From JAFGXF01 sp963732595 (GTDB lineage Bacteria > Chloroflexota > Anaerolineae > Anaerolineales > Anaerolineaceae): 64,000 bases of DNA. Numbering within the stretch: the stretch's first letter is position 1; every line of letters begins with the position of its first letter. Positions 17,500 to 26,183 of this stretch are shown one piece after another. A program made the translations under genes and the position numbers. The notes beneath the pieces are model-generated. The model saw nothing but the letters and a program-made list of their open reading frames with translations, searched no databases and was not told the DNA's origin. The DNA lies in NCBI GenBank assembly GCA_963732595.1, contig CAVSZZ010000001.1:248001-312000 (forward strand), read 5' to 3'.

Positions 17500-17522
17500 T
17501 CCTCCCGGCAAATCATTAATAA

Positions 17523-17557
17523 AACCAGGCAGGTTATCATCTGCCTGGTTCATTTTT
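17523..17557. terminator. Bidirectional terminator
   Basis: AACCAGGCAG pairs with CTGCCTGGTT (10 bp). CATTTTT follows on the plus strand and TTTTATT on the minus strand. It lies between the convergent lipoprotein gene and the broken MFS gene. Confidence 0.8.
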
Positions 17558-17583
17558 CCTTTGCGAATCGTAAAGACTATCCC

Positions 17584-18795
17584 TTACCGGTAAACCGGAT
17601 CTCGCAGCTGGCTGATCACCACCAGGCTGACCAACAATAATCCCACGCCCAGCAGCAGCGCCGGTGTGAACGATCCATCCGGGGCTTTCATGGCTTCCAT
17701 GATGTACACGAAGACCACCGAAGCCTGACCCACCAATTGGATCAAGCCGTTGGAAGTGCCTTCCGGCGTGGGCTGGGTGATCTCGGCGGCGTACTGCATC
17801 CCGATCGGACTGGCGCTGATCAGGAAGAAACCGAAGGCAAAAGCGGAAACGAACAGCAGCCAGGCGGAGGTGGCATAGATCAAACCCACCAGGCCCGGGA
17901 TGGACAGGCAGAAACCCAAGCAGCAGGTAACGCGTGCGCTTGTGCTGCCGGTCTGAAAATGGAGGGATGATCACAGCACCCAGCAGGCCGCCCGACCAGC
18001 ATCAAGGCACCCAGCGTGCCCGCATCTGTGGGGGTGAAACCACGCGGCCGGATGATGTTTTCAACCCAGGTGGTGACGCCATTGAACAGACCCATGCCGA
18101 TGAACATGACCGCCATGTACAACCAGAAGGATTTAACCTTCAGGGCATGTTTCAACCCGTCCAGCATCAATGCGCGCACCTCGTGGCCATCCGGGCAGGG
18201 CGGTGTGGCCGGTTTTTCACGTGCCAGGATCACGAATAATACGGCCGAAACAGCAGCGATCCCTCCAAAAAGCAATTGAATTGAGGGAATGGTCATCGAA
18301 TCCATCAGACATAGGGGGTAACAACATACCCATGCCGGTACCCGACCAGGTTGGCAAAGATGACGATGCCCACGGCAGTGGCGCGTTCTTCAACGCTGAA
18401 CCATTGCGCCGGGACTTTGGTCCAGGCGTTCATCAGGAACGGCTGGGCGATCGCAATTCCGATCGATGCCCAGGAGTACCAGGGAATAATTGGCGCCAGC
18501 CAGCCCGCGCAGGATGCCGAAGATGCCCATCAGGATCGCTCCGATAGTGACTGGCCAGCGGAAGCCAAAGGTATCCAGAGCCCAGGAAACCGGAATGGAG
18601 AGCGGAATGTAAGCGATCATATAAGACCATGGCCAGCAGGCCGATCTGCAGATCGCTCACACCATAGTACCTGGCAGCAGGACCGGTGACCGGTGCATAA
18701 CTGATCCACAGGATCTGGACTGCCAAGTTGACCAGCATGAAGGTTGCCAGGACGACCCAGCGGTATCCGTATAAACGGAAGGTTTTGTCTGTCAT
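17584..18795 (-). pseudogene. Major facilitator superfamily transporter, broken by about six frameshifts
   Basis: The gene begins at ATG 18795 (YRWVVLATFMLVNLAVQILW). Successive pieces of one 12-helix MFS protein can be read only by changing frame near 18625, 18460, 18345, 18310, 18000 and 17925. The pieces include AYIPLSIPVSWALDTFGFRW, NAWTKVPAQWFSVEERATA, LKVKSFWLYMAVMFIGMGLF, IIPPFSDRQHKRTRYLL and the final EITQPTPEGTSNGLIQLVGQ. The order of pieces matches an intact MFS protein of about 400 residues. The substrate cannot be told. All damage is small indels, with no in-frame stop codon that I noticed. That is unusual for slow decay and raises the possibility of poor local consensus. The neighbouring genes on both sides are intact. 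Confidence 0.8.
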
Positions 18796-18967
18796 GTAGA
18801 TTCTCTTTTCTAAAAGAAATCGGGAGCACGACCGAGGGGAAGTCACCTGGCACCCATACATCATCAAACCCGGGATATGCCTTTTAGATGCGAGTTCTCT
18901 CATGATATTGTTTAATTACTCACATCAAGACACACCTTTATTGTATAATTCCTTCCTGGGGAGTCCT

Positions 18968-20206
18968 ATGACAAAATTTTCTTCCTTAAGCAAAAAAACC
19001 AAAAAAGCGATCGTCTACGGCGTCATCATCGGAGTCCTGGTGATCGCATTCCTGATCGTCCGGCTGGTCATGCTGGCTGAGGAACGTTCCCGGACGTTCA
19101 CCTTTACGGCGGATCCCAGCACCACCGGCGGATACCAGGTAAGTTACCAGTACGGCTTGCTTGAACAGGAAGACTATGACAGCCTGTCGATCGATCTCTC
19201 GGGTCTCGAGGAGCTGACCTTCGATGAAACCGGCAATCCCTCCCCGCAGCAGAAGAACTCCAGGATCTCGAAGGAATATGGGAATCTCCAGCTCGATCTC
19301 ATCTATCCGATCGGGTCGATCTACAAGATCGATGGGGTGTCTGTCTCGATCGTCGCTGATTCAACAGGCGGCGGTAAACAATTCACCTTAACCCTGGACA
19401 ACAATTCCCAGGTCTTCAATTCCTACACCGAACTTGTGACGTACCTGAGCCCGTACCTGTACCAGGAGGATCAGAAATTATCCACGCTGAGCATCATCAC
19501 CGATTCTGCTCACTCGGATAGTTCATCCATCCGGTTACTATCCAATGGCTTTGGGTTGACCCAGTACGGCTTCCCATCCGGGTGTGAGATCATTTATGCT
19601 CAACCGGAGGCATCTGATGCTGCTGCCGCTCAAACCGCTCAAGACTTCATGCTGCAGGAATTGTGTCCGCCCAATCAGGCGACCTATTATGCCGGGCTGC
19701 TGGATTCCATCGGTTACATGGATAAGATCGACTTTTTCATCAAGACAGATGAAGCCACCGAATCATTCCCGATCATCATCGACCCCAACGATGCCTATGC
19801 CATCGTAACCGGCAATAACCTCATCCAAAGCGATGAGATCAATTCCTATCTTTTCATCATTGAATCAGCCAGCCGGATCCATCTGACCGCCCACAATAAC
19901 TTCGTCCGCATCGGATCGAGCTGGCCGGCAGCCATCAGTCTCTCTGAAGGCCGGTTATCATTTCCGGATGCAAGCCTTGTCATATTCAATTTGCCCGGGC
20001 CACTCACCTACGGAAAAGAGAGCCAGCAGATCGACGCGACATCCAAACTTAAGGTCATCGATGGCGAGAAAGTGCGCACTTCCCTGAATGCAATCCTGAC
20101 CGATCTGAATGGCAATCCTTCCCTGACCCGCGTGTATATCAGAGGGTTGTTCGCAGAGATCATCTTGAACGACCGGACGATCATCAAAGCCGATGAGGAT
20201 GAATAA
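18968..20206 (+). CDS. Membrane-anchored extracytoplasmic protein of unknown function
   Basis: 412 residues from the ATG at 18968, chosen because GGGGAG precedes it and an upstream in-frame ATG lacks such a site. A Lys-rich N-terminus and one membrane helix (about residues 15-37, YGVIIGVLVIAFLIVRLV) precede an extracytoplasmic beta-rich region of about 370 residues. I see no catalytic motif. The sequence includes a two-Cys segment (GCEIIY, then ELCPPNQATYY). I do not recognise the family. A TATAAT at 18944-18949 could be its -10 box. A strong terminator follows, shared with the convergent thioredoxin reductase gene. Confidence 0.7.
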   Translation: MTKFSSLSKKTKKAIVYGVIIGVLVIAFLIVRLVMLAEERSRTFTFTADPSTTGGYQVSYQYGLLEQEDYDSLSIDLSGLEELTFDETGNPSPQQKNSRISKEYGNLQLDLIYPIGSIYKIDGVSVSIVADSTGGGKQFTLTLDNNSQVFNSYTELVTYLSPYLYQEDQKLSTLSIITDSAHSDSSSIRLLSNGFGLTQYGFPSGCEIIYAQPEASDAAAAQTAQDFMLQELCPPNQATYYAGLLDSIGYMDKIDFFIKTDEATESFPIIIDPNDAYAIVTGNNLIQSDEINSYLFIIESASRIHLTAHNNFVRIGSSWPAAISLSEGRLSFPDASLVIFNLPGPLTYGKESQQIDATSKLKVIDGEKVRTSLNAILTDLNGNPSLTRVYIRGLFAEIILNDRTIIKADEDE

Positions 20207-20261
20207 GCCCAAAGGGAGTTGGATCCAAGGTGGCTGATTTCCTGATGCCTGCACAACCAAA

Positions 20262-20290
20262 AACGCTCCCGAAATGGGAGCGTTATTTTT
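20262..20290 (+). terminator. Terminator between convergent genes
   Basis: AACGCTCCC-GAAAT-GGGAGCGTT followed by ATTTTT. Confidence 0.87.
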
Positions 20291-20301
20291 ACCGCTAGTG
20301 A

Positions 20302-21294
20302 TCATTTGCCCCAATCAACGGCAAGTTTATCCCGTCCACGCAGGGCTTTATCGACCGCAATGCCAGCCATGGCGCCATCAGCAGCAGCGATCACCGCCTG
20401 CTTGACATGGTTGCAGAGCAGATCGCCGACTGCATAAACGCCCGGGATGCTCGTGCGAAACTCCCGATCGACGACCAGGCAGCCGCCTTCACCGGTCTCC
20501 AGCTGTCCTTGCAGGAAGTCGGTTACGGGAAGGCCGCCTTGCAGGTAAATGAATGCCCCTGTGACGGGCATGCTTTGCTCGGGTTGCCCGCGCAGGGTAA
20601 ACCGGATGGCTTCAACCTTTTCCGTACCGGCGATCTCCTTTAAACTGGCACCCGGGTAGAGGGTGACCTTCGTGTTGTCGGTCAGCTCATCGATCAGATG
20701 CCGGGGCGCCTTGAGTTCGGGGGTGGGCGACAGGAAATGCACCCTTTCGACAAACTTGGTGAGGAACAAGGCTTCTTCAATGGCCTCGTCGCTGCTGCCG
20801 GCCACCGCGACTTGCTGACCTTTAAAGAAAGCGGCGTCGCAGGTCGCGCAGTAGGATACACCACGGCCGAGGAGTGCATCCTCGCCCTTGACACGCGTGC
20901 CGCGGCCCATCGATCCACTGGCCAGGATCACCGTCCGCCCGGTGTAACTGCCCCCATTGCCAATAACCGTCTTGATCTCTGAGAGCAGATCCACACCGAT
21001 CACCTTGTCGGATTGATATTCAGCGCCAAAGATGCGGGCCTGGCTGCGGATGCGTTCGACCAGCTCCGCCCCGCTGATGGCTTCCGGGATGCCGGGATAA
21101 TTGGCGATCCGACCGGTGATGCCCAGCGCTCCGGCGGTCAAGCCCTTGTCGATCACAAGTGTTTTAAGGTTTGCGCGGGCGGTGTAGATAGCCGCAGAGG
21201 AACCGGCCGGACCACCACCGATGATGATGACATCGTAAACCTGGTCCCCCTGCCCTTCGGCAACTGATGGCTGTGCGTTCGACTCTTGTTCCAT
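20302..21294 (-). CDS. Thioredoxin reductase-like FAD/NAD(P)H oxidoreductase
   Basis: 330 residues. It has the FAD-binding GxGxxG-type motif IIGGGPAGSSAAIYTAR (near residue 26), the middle ATG-like motif, a redox-active CATCD in GVSYCATCDAAFF (near residue 148), a second nucleotide-binding region QVAVAGSSDEAIEEALFL, and the C-terminal GVYAVGDLLCN with QAVIAAADGAMA. It transfers electrons from NAD(P)H through FAD to the CxxC and on to thioredoxin or a related thiol carrier. It is the last gene of a minus-strand set FmdB - CsoR/CstR - TrxB, under a promoter with a CsoR-type operator, which suggests a role in metal or reactive-sulfur stress. The start has a GGAGAAG site. Confidence 0.9.
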   Translation of the reverse strand: MEQESNAQPSVAEGQGDQVYDVIIIGGGPAGSSAAIYTARANLKTLVIDKGLTAGALGITGRIANYPGIPEAISGAELVERIRSQARIFGAEYQSDKVIGVDLLSEIKTVIGNGGSYTGRTVILASGSMGRGTRVKGEDALLGRGVSYCATCDAAFFKGQQVAVAGSSDEAIEEALFLTKFVERVHFLSPTPELKAPRHLIDELTDNTKVTLYPGASLKEIAGTEKVEAIRFTLRGQPEQSMPVTGAFIYLQGGLPVTDFLQGQLETGEGGCLVVDREFRTSIPGVYAVGDLLCNHVKQAVIAAADGAMAGIAVDKALRGRDKLAVDWGK

Positions 21295-21396
21295 GGTCTT
21301 CTCCGGTCTATTGGCTCTTCAGTACTCAGATAGCATTTGACAATAACGAAAAGGCCGCAAGGTGGTCTGATCTTCCTCGCTCACGCAACGGACTTT

Positions 21397-21699
21397 TCAC
21401 GGTACTTTGTCCAGCAGAATAAGCATTTCCTGGATGAGTTTTTCCTGTTGAGCCGGTCTGTTGGAACGGCTGCCCCCACCCGCCGGCTCCTTTAACCCGG
21501 TCAGGCAGGTGTTGGCATATTCTTGGAAGAAGAGTCTGCTGGCGCCCTGAATGGCGGAATGGACAGCGGCCAGTTGCTGCATGATCTCATGGCAATCGCG
21601 CTCCTCCTCCAACATGCCCTGCACGCCCCGCACCTGTCCTTCGATACGGCGCAAGCGTTGAATGATGCGTTCTTTGGTTTCCTGGTCAGCGATCTTCAT
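21397..21699 (-). CDS. CsoR/CstR-family (DUF156) transcriptional repressor, C-Y-C type
   Basis: 100 residues, all helical, with the family opening RIIQRLRRIEGQVRGVQGML. CsoR copper sensors use a Cys-His-Cys set at 36, 61 and 65. Here Cys36 (ERDC) and Cys65 (ANTC) are kept at the same spacing, but residue 61 is Tyr (QEYANTC). Loss of the His with both Cys kept resembles persulfide sensors of the CstR group more than copper-sensing CsoR. This is inference, and a metal-sensing role is not excluded. It lies between FmdB and TrxB in the same operon and probably binds the palindrome over their promoter. The start has an AGGGAG site. Confidence 0.85.
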   Translation of the reverse strand: MKIADQETKERIIQRLRRIEGQVRGVQGMLEEERDCHEIMQQLAAVHSAIQGASRLFFQEYANTCLTGLKEPAGGGSRSNRPAQQEKLIQEMLILLDKVP

Positions 21700-21752
21700 G
21701 GATGTATCTCCCTTGGTGGTGCCGGCGCACGGCCGGCGTCAACTCAACTCGC

Positions 21753-21965
21753 TCAGCTGAATCCGCTCTGTGAGCCGCAACTGCTGCCGGATGAGATCGA
21801 ACCCGGCGTGGCAGAGCCTCCAAAGGACCCCACTCGCGAGATCTTTTTGACTGTGTCAGGGCCACCGCATTTTGGGCAAGCCGGCGAGATATCCGTTTCA
21901 GTAAAACGCATCATCTGCTCGAATTCCTCGCCGCAAGTGTCACAACGATATTCATATAATGGCAT
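21753..21965 (-). CDS. FmdB-type zinc-ribbon protein
   Basis: 70 residues: MPLYEYRCDTCGEEFE with a second pair CPKCGG, making the four-Cys zinc ribbon of the FmdB/regulatory zinc-ribbon family, then a Gly/Ser-rich tail. The function of the family is poorly known; some members sit with regulators or redox genes. It is the first gene of the operon that continues with the CsoR/CstR repressor and TrxB. It starts 28 bases after the operator. Confidence 0.88.
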   Translation of the reverse strand: MPLYEYRCDTCGEEFEQMMRFTETDISPACPKCGGPDTVKKISRVGSFGGSATPGSISSGSSCGSQSGFS

Positions 21966-21992
21966 GGCTTTTCACTTTCGTGTTTCTATATA

Positions 21993-22008
21993 CTATACCC
22001 CAGTATAG
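21993..22008 (-). promoter_or_regulatory. CsoR/CstR-type operator overlapping the -10 box
   Basis: CTATACCCCAGTATAG has perfect arms CTATAC/GTATAG around CCCA. CsoR-family operators typically have an A/T-rich TAT-like outer arm flanking a C-run/G-run core. The site covers the -10 element of the operon that encodes a CsoR/CstR repressor, so autoregulation is likely (inference). Confidence 0.65.
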
Positions 22009-22029
22009 CATAACTGTCGCACGTGTCAA
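22002..22029 (-). promoter_or_regulatory. Promoter of the FmdB-CsoR/CstR-TrxB operon
   Basis: On the minus strand, perfect TTGACA (22029-22024), a 16-base spacer and TATACT (22007-22002). The -10 lies within the palindromic operator. Confidence 0.75.
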
Positions 22030-22062
22030 GTGCGCCCGGCTAGCACAAGCGGGTCCCTGCAC

Positions 22063-22090
22063 AAAAAAAGCACTCCCGACAGGAGAGCAC
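22063..22090 (-). terminator. Terminator after the HD-GYP gene
   Basis: On the minus strand, GTGCTCTCC pairs with GGAGTGC (one mismatch) and is followed by TTTTTTT. It lies about 70 bases past the HD-GYP stop codon. Confidence 0.75.
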
Positions 22091-22157
22091 TTCATATCTG
22101 ACAACAGCAGGACCACCTTACCCTGCGCTTCCGGCATCATCTTTCCCCACGCGGCTG

Positions 22158-23270
22158 TCAGGCTTTTATCACCTCAAGGAATGTCTTCACGACCCTGGGA
22201 TCGAAAAGCCTGCCGGCTTGATCGCGCAGGTAATTCGAGGCCTTTCGGCCGGTCCAGGCTTTACGATAGGGACGGTCGGAAGTGAGCGCATCCCACACAT
22301 CCACGACCGCGAAGATCCTGGCCGCGAACGGGATGCCCTCCCCGCTCAGACCTTCCGGATAACCGGAACCATCCCAACGCTCATGATGGCTGCGTGGAAT
22401 TGCCAGAGCCGGTTTCAAATAAGGGATGCTTTCCAGCATGCGGATGGCCTGGATCGGATGCTGGCGGATCACGCGCCACTCCGCGGCAGACAACCGGCCG
22501 GGTTTCAACAGGATCGCATCCGGGATGGCCATCTTGCCGATGTCATGCAGAAGGGTCCCACGCCGGGTGTGCTCCAATTCTCTTTTCGTCACACCCAGGC
22601 GTCTTGACAGTTCCAAGGTCAACTCGACCGCACGCTGACTGTGACCCTCGGTCTCCCGATCTCGCAGCTCCAACGCCTGGCCCCATCCTGAGAGCGTCAG
22701 GTCATAAGCATCGCGCAGGTCCTTCAGGATCCGCTCCCAATTGCTCTTGTACATCCACATGGACAACCCGATAGCGATGACCATCACGCTCACCACCACC
22801 AGTTGAATATTAACATCGAAAGCGGGCATGGACAGGCGTCCGGTGCTTTCCAGGTAATAGACCAATTCGATCGAAGCCAGCGATGCCAGGGTGAAAATGA
22901 CCGTAGCTTCCTTGCCAAAGAGGAAGGATGTAAAGATGATCAATACAGGGTAAGCCAGCAGACCGGAATCCCGCATACCAATGCCTTCGATCATGCTGAG
23001 CGTGATCATGACCAGCACCAGCACGGAAATGAAAATGGCTACCGGGGTGTAATAACCGAGGGTATTAAGCGGAATGCAGATCACGCTCAATAACGCCAAC
23101 ATAAACAGTGCCGCGGCAATGTAGGTATCTTCCTCGAGATTCTGCAATCCGATCATGAGACTCGCGCCGATCGTGATCAGCAGGGTCACATACAGGAACT
23201 GGGCTTTCTGGGTCTGTTCGATGTTGTCATGAACGGGAAATCTGAACCAACCGATCAATTTGGAAAACAT
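22158..23270 (-). CDS. Membrane HD-GYP domain protein (putative c-di-GMP phosphodiesterase)
   Basis: 370 residues. The N-terminal half has five or six membrane helices (about residues 25-180). The C-terminal HD-GYP domain has RDRETEGHSQRAVELT, the metal-binding LLHDIGKMAIPD (near 238), the RQHPxxA segment and the signature HHERWDGSGYPEGL (near 302), followed by ARIFAVVDVWDALTSDRPYR. Such domains hydrolyse cyclic di-GMP. The intact GYP triplet supports activity. No separate sensory domain is seen; the membrane region may sense. It shares its output domain type with the 55034-57736 gene. Confidence 0.9.
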   Translation of the reverse strand: MFSKLIGWFRFPVHDNIEQTQKAQFLYVTLLITIGASLMIGLQNLEEDTYIAAALFMLALLSVICIPLNTLGYYTPVAIFISVLVLVMITLSMIEGIGMRDSGLLAYPVLIIFTSFLFGKEATVIFTLASLASIELVYYLESTGRLSMPAFDVNIQLVVVSVMVIAIGLSMWMYKSNWERILKDLRDAYDLTLSGWGQALELRDRETEGHSQRAVELTLELSRRLGVTKRELEHTRRGTLLHDIGKMAIPDAILLKPGRLSAAEWRVIRQHPIQAIRMLESIPYLKPALAIPRSHHERWDGSGYPEGLSGEGIPFAARIFAVVDVWDALTSDRPYRKAWTGRKASNYLRDQAGRLFDPRVVKTFLEVIKA

Positions 23271-23490
23271 GTCACCATCCTGTTCTTCCTGACCACCTGG
23301 CGACCCGATCGCGGGTCAATCGGAAACGATTAATGGCAATGTCGATGACCGCCTGATCGGATCATCGTTTCCATTGTAAACGATATCGGATGGATTTTGA
23401 GCGGAAATCATTTAATTTCAACCGGTCAGCTATGATCAGGATACGCCCCAAAAGGGAGCCCATCAAACGGGATCTGATAATCCCAAGAGA

Positions 23491-26067
23491 TCATTTTACC
23501 GGCTTGCCGGCTAAAAATGTCAAACCCTTGGCATCCCGATCCACTTTTATCTCATCGCCTTCCTTAAACTCACCGGCCAGGATCTTCATTGCCAGCGGAT
23601 CCTGTAACTCGCGTTGGATCACCCGTTTGAGCGGGCGTGCACCAAAATCGGGATCGTAACCGACCTCGGCCAGATAATCCCGGGCGGATTGGGAGATATC
23701 CAACCGGTAACCCTTATCAGCCAGCAATTTGCTCACCCGCTTCAGCTGGATGGTGACAATACCGGCCAGGTGTTCCCTGCCCAACGGGTGGAAAATGACG
23801 ATTTCGTCGATACGGTTTAGGAACTCGGGGCGGAAGTGCGCCTGCAGGACCTTGGTGATCTCATCCCGCGAGACTTCCTTACCGCCTTCCCACAACTGGT
23901 TTCCCAGGTTGGAGGTCATGATGATGACGGTATTGCGGAAATCCACCGTACGACCCTGGCCATCGGTCAGCCGCCCGTCATCAAGCATCTGCAGCAATAC
24001 ATTGAAGACTTCAGGGTGCGCTTTCTCGATCTCGTCAAACAACACCACACTGTAGGGACGTCGGCGAACCGCTTCTGTCAGTTGGCCGCCTTCGTCGTAG
24101 CCCACATAGCCGGGTGGTGCTCCGATCAGGCGCGAGACGGTATGTTTTTCCTGGTATTCGCTCATGTCTATGCGGATCATGGCTTTCTCATCATCGAACA
24201 TGAAGGCCGCCAGGGAACGCGCCAGCTCGGTCTTGCCCACACCGGTTGGACCCAGGAAAATGAACGAGCCCATGGGGCGATTGGGGTCCTGGAGACCGGC
24301 CCGCGCCCGTCGCACAGCATTTGAGACGACCTTAACCGCGTCTTCCTGGCCAACCACGCGTTCGTGCAAGCCTTCTTCCATGCGCAGCAGTTTGGCCGTC
24401 TCACCCTCGAGCAAACGCGAGACCGGAATGCCGGTCCAGCGTGCGACCACGGCCGCAATCTCCTCGGGATCGACCTCTTCCTTGAGTAAGGCGCCATCGT
24501 GTTGAATGTCCTTGAGGCGTTTTTCCGCCTCCGCCAGTTTGCTCTCCTGGTCCCGCAAGGTCTCATAGCGCAGGCGGGCAGCCTTCTCCAACTCGGCTTT
24601 CCGTTCGGCTACTTCGATCTCGTTACGGGTGGTTTCGATCTGTTCTTTAAGCGTGCGCCGTTCGGTGATGGCCTGCTTTTCATTCTGCCAACGGGTCGTG
24701 ATCTGGCGTGAGCGTTCTTTCAATTCGGCCAATTCCCCGACCAGCTTCTCCAGACGTTCCTTGGAAGCTTTATCCTTTTCCTTCTTAAGTGCCTCGCGCT
24801 CGATCTCGAGCTGCATGATCTGGCGGTCAACTACATCCAGCTCCTGCGGTTTGGAATCGATCTCCGTGCGCAGCCGGGCGGCCGCCTCATCGATCAGGTC
24901 GATGGCCTTGTCTGGCAGCTGGCGATCCGCGATATAGCGCTGGCTGAGCGTGGCGGCTGCGATCACGGCCGGATCGGTGATCCTGACGCCATGATGGATC
25001 TCATAACGCTCCTTGAGCCCGCGCAAAATGGAAATGGTATCTTCCACGCTCGGCTCAAGGATCATGACCGGCTGGAAACGCCGCTCCAGGGCTGCATCCT
25101 TTTCGATGTACTTGCGGTATTCATCCAGGGTGGTGGCGCCGATCATATGCAGTTCGCCGCGCGCCAGCATGGGCTTGAGAATATTGCCGGCATCCATGGC
25201 GCCCTCGGCATTGCCGGCTCCCACGACCGTATGCATCTCATCCACGAACAGGATGATCTCACCCTGTGAATCGGTGATCTCCTTCAGCACAGCTTTCAGG
25301 CGCTCTTCAAATTCGCCGCGGTACTTGGCACCGGCGAGCAGTGAGCCGATGTCCAGTTGAAACAGGCGTTTGTTCTTCAACCCTTCGGGAACATCGCCTT
25401 TGATGATCCGCTGCGCCAGACCTTCCGCGATGGCAGTCTTGCCAACACCCGGCTCACCGATCAGGGCCGGGTTGTTCTTGGTTCGGCGCGAAAGGATCTG
25501 GATCGTGCGGCGGATCTCTTCATCACGCCCGATGACAGGGTCAAGCTTCCCCTGGCGGGCCAGCGCAGTCAGATCGCGCCCGTATTTCTCCAGGGATTGA
25601 TAGGTGCCTTCCGGATTCTCGCTGGTGACGCGTTGAGTCCCGCGAATTTCCTTGAGTGCGGAGAGGATGGCGTCCTTGGTCAGGCCGTGTTGTGCCAGGC
25701 GCTTGCCTTCGATGGAATCGGTCAAGCCAAGCAGGATCTGCTCGACAGAGACATAATCATCCTGCATACCCTTGGCATAACGCTCGGCAGCCGTTAAGGT
25801 GTCTGCCGTGGTCTGGGCCAGGCCGACTTCCATGGTCCCCCCTTGAACCTTGGGGCGCCGGTCGAGTTCTTCTGCCAATTCTGTGATCAATGCCTGGGGA
25901 CTGCCCGAGACGCGCGTGATAATGGCCGGGACGACCCCTTTATCCTGACGCAGTAAAGCCATTAAGAGATGCGCCGGTTCGATGGCCTGGGAATGCAGAT
26001 CCCGGGCGAGCTGCTGGGCACTTAAAATGGCTTCCTGTGATTTTTGGGTGAATTTCTCGAGGTTCAT
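23491..26067 (-). CDS. clpB: ATP-dependent chaperone ClpB (Hsp100 disaggregase)
   Basis: 858 residues, the usual ClpB length. An N-terminal Clp repeat domain (residues 1-145) precedes AAA-1, with Walker A GEPGVGKTA near 205 and Walker B LFVDEMHTVVGAG. A long coiled-coil M-domain (about 410-530) follows. AAA-2 has Walker A GPTGVGKTE near 604 and VVLFDEIEKAH. The M-domain and the absence of a ClpP-binding loop distinguish it from ClpA/ClpC. It is a cytoplasmic hexamer that threads aggregated proteins, normally with DnaK. The start is supported by GGAG. An inverted repeat lies in its promoter region instead of a CIRCE element, so heat control may be by a different regulator. Confidence 0.96.
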   Translation of the reverse strand: MNLEKFTQKSQEAILSAQQLARDLHSQAIEPAHLLMALLRQDKGVVPAIITRVSGSPQALITELAEELDRRPKVQGGTMEVGLAQTTADTLTAAERYAKGMQDDYVSVEQILLGLTDSIEGKRLAQHGLTKDAILSALKEIRGTQRVTSENPEGTYQSLEKYGRDLTALARQGKLDPVIGRDEEIRRTIQILSRRTKNNPALIGEPGVGKTAIAEGLAQRIIKGDVPEGLKNKRLFQLDIGSLLAGAKYRGEFEERLKAVLKEITDSQGEIILFVDEMHTVVGAGNAEGAMDAGNILKPMLARGELHMIGATTLDEYRKYIEKDAALERRFQPVMILEPSVEDTISILRGLKERYEIHHGVRITDPAVIAAATLSQRYIADRQLPDKAIDLIDEAAARLRTEIDSKPQELDVVDRQIMQLEIEREALKKEKDKASKERLEKLVGELAELKERSRQITTRWQNEKQAITERRTLKEQIETTRNEIEVAERKAELEKAARLRYETLRDQESKLAEAEKRLKDIQHDGALLKEEVDPEEIAAVVARWTGIPVSRLLEGETAKLLRMEEGLHERVVGQEDAVKVVSNAVRRARAGLQDPNRPMGSFIFLGPTGVGKTELARSLAAFMFDDEKAMIRIDMSEYQEKHTVSRLIGAPPGYVGYDEGGQLTEAVRRRPYSVVLFDEIEKAHPEVFNVLLQMLDDGRLTDGQGRTVDFRNTVIIMTSNLGNQLWEGGKEVSRDEITKVLQAHFRPEFLNRIDEIVIFHPLGREHLAGIVTIQLKRVSKLLADKGYRLDISQSARDYLAEVGYDPDFGARPLKRVIQRELQDPLAMKILAGEFKEGDEIKVDRDAKGLTFLAGKPVK

Positions 26068-26080
26068 GTGCTGGCTCCAA

Positions 26081-26111
26081 ACTAGTATATATTATCATTC
26101 TAAATACTAGT
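26081..26111 (-). promoter_or_regulatory. Inverted repeat in the clpB promoter region
   Basis: ACTAGTA at 26081-26087 and TACTAGT at 26105-26111 form a perfect 7-bp dyad separated by 17 AT-rich bases, 14 bases before the clpB start codon. It does not match CIRCE or the HAIR consensus, and could bind a dimeric regulator. Confidence 0.5.
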
Positions 26112-26183
26112 ACAGACCCGTCAGAAATCTGTTAGCAAAAGGTTAGAAAAAGGGATGAGGACTGTCGATCCAGACCCGCCCCA

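Noticed and set aside
23836..24324. Antisense frames across clpB
   Set aside because: They have no family signature, and the opposite strand encodes an intact ClpB.
26081..26111. CIRCE element before clpB
   Set aside because: The dyad arms ACTAGTA/TACTAGT do not match the CIRCE arms, and the spacing is 17 rather than 9.
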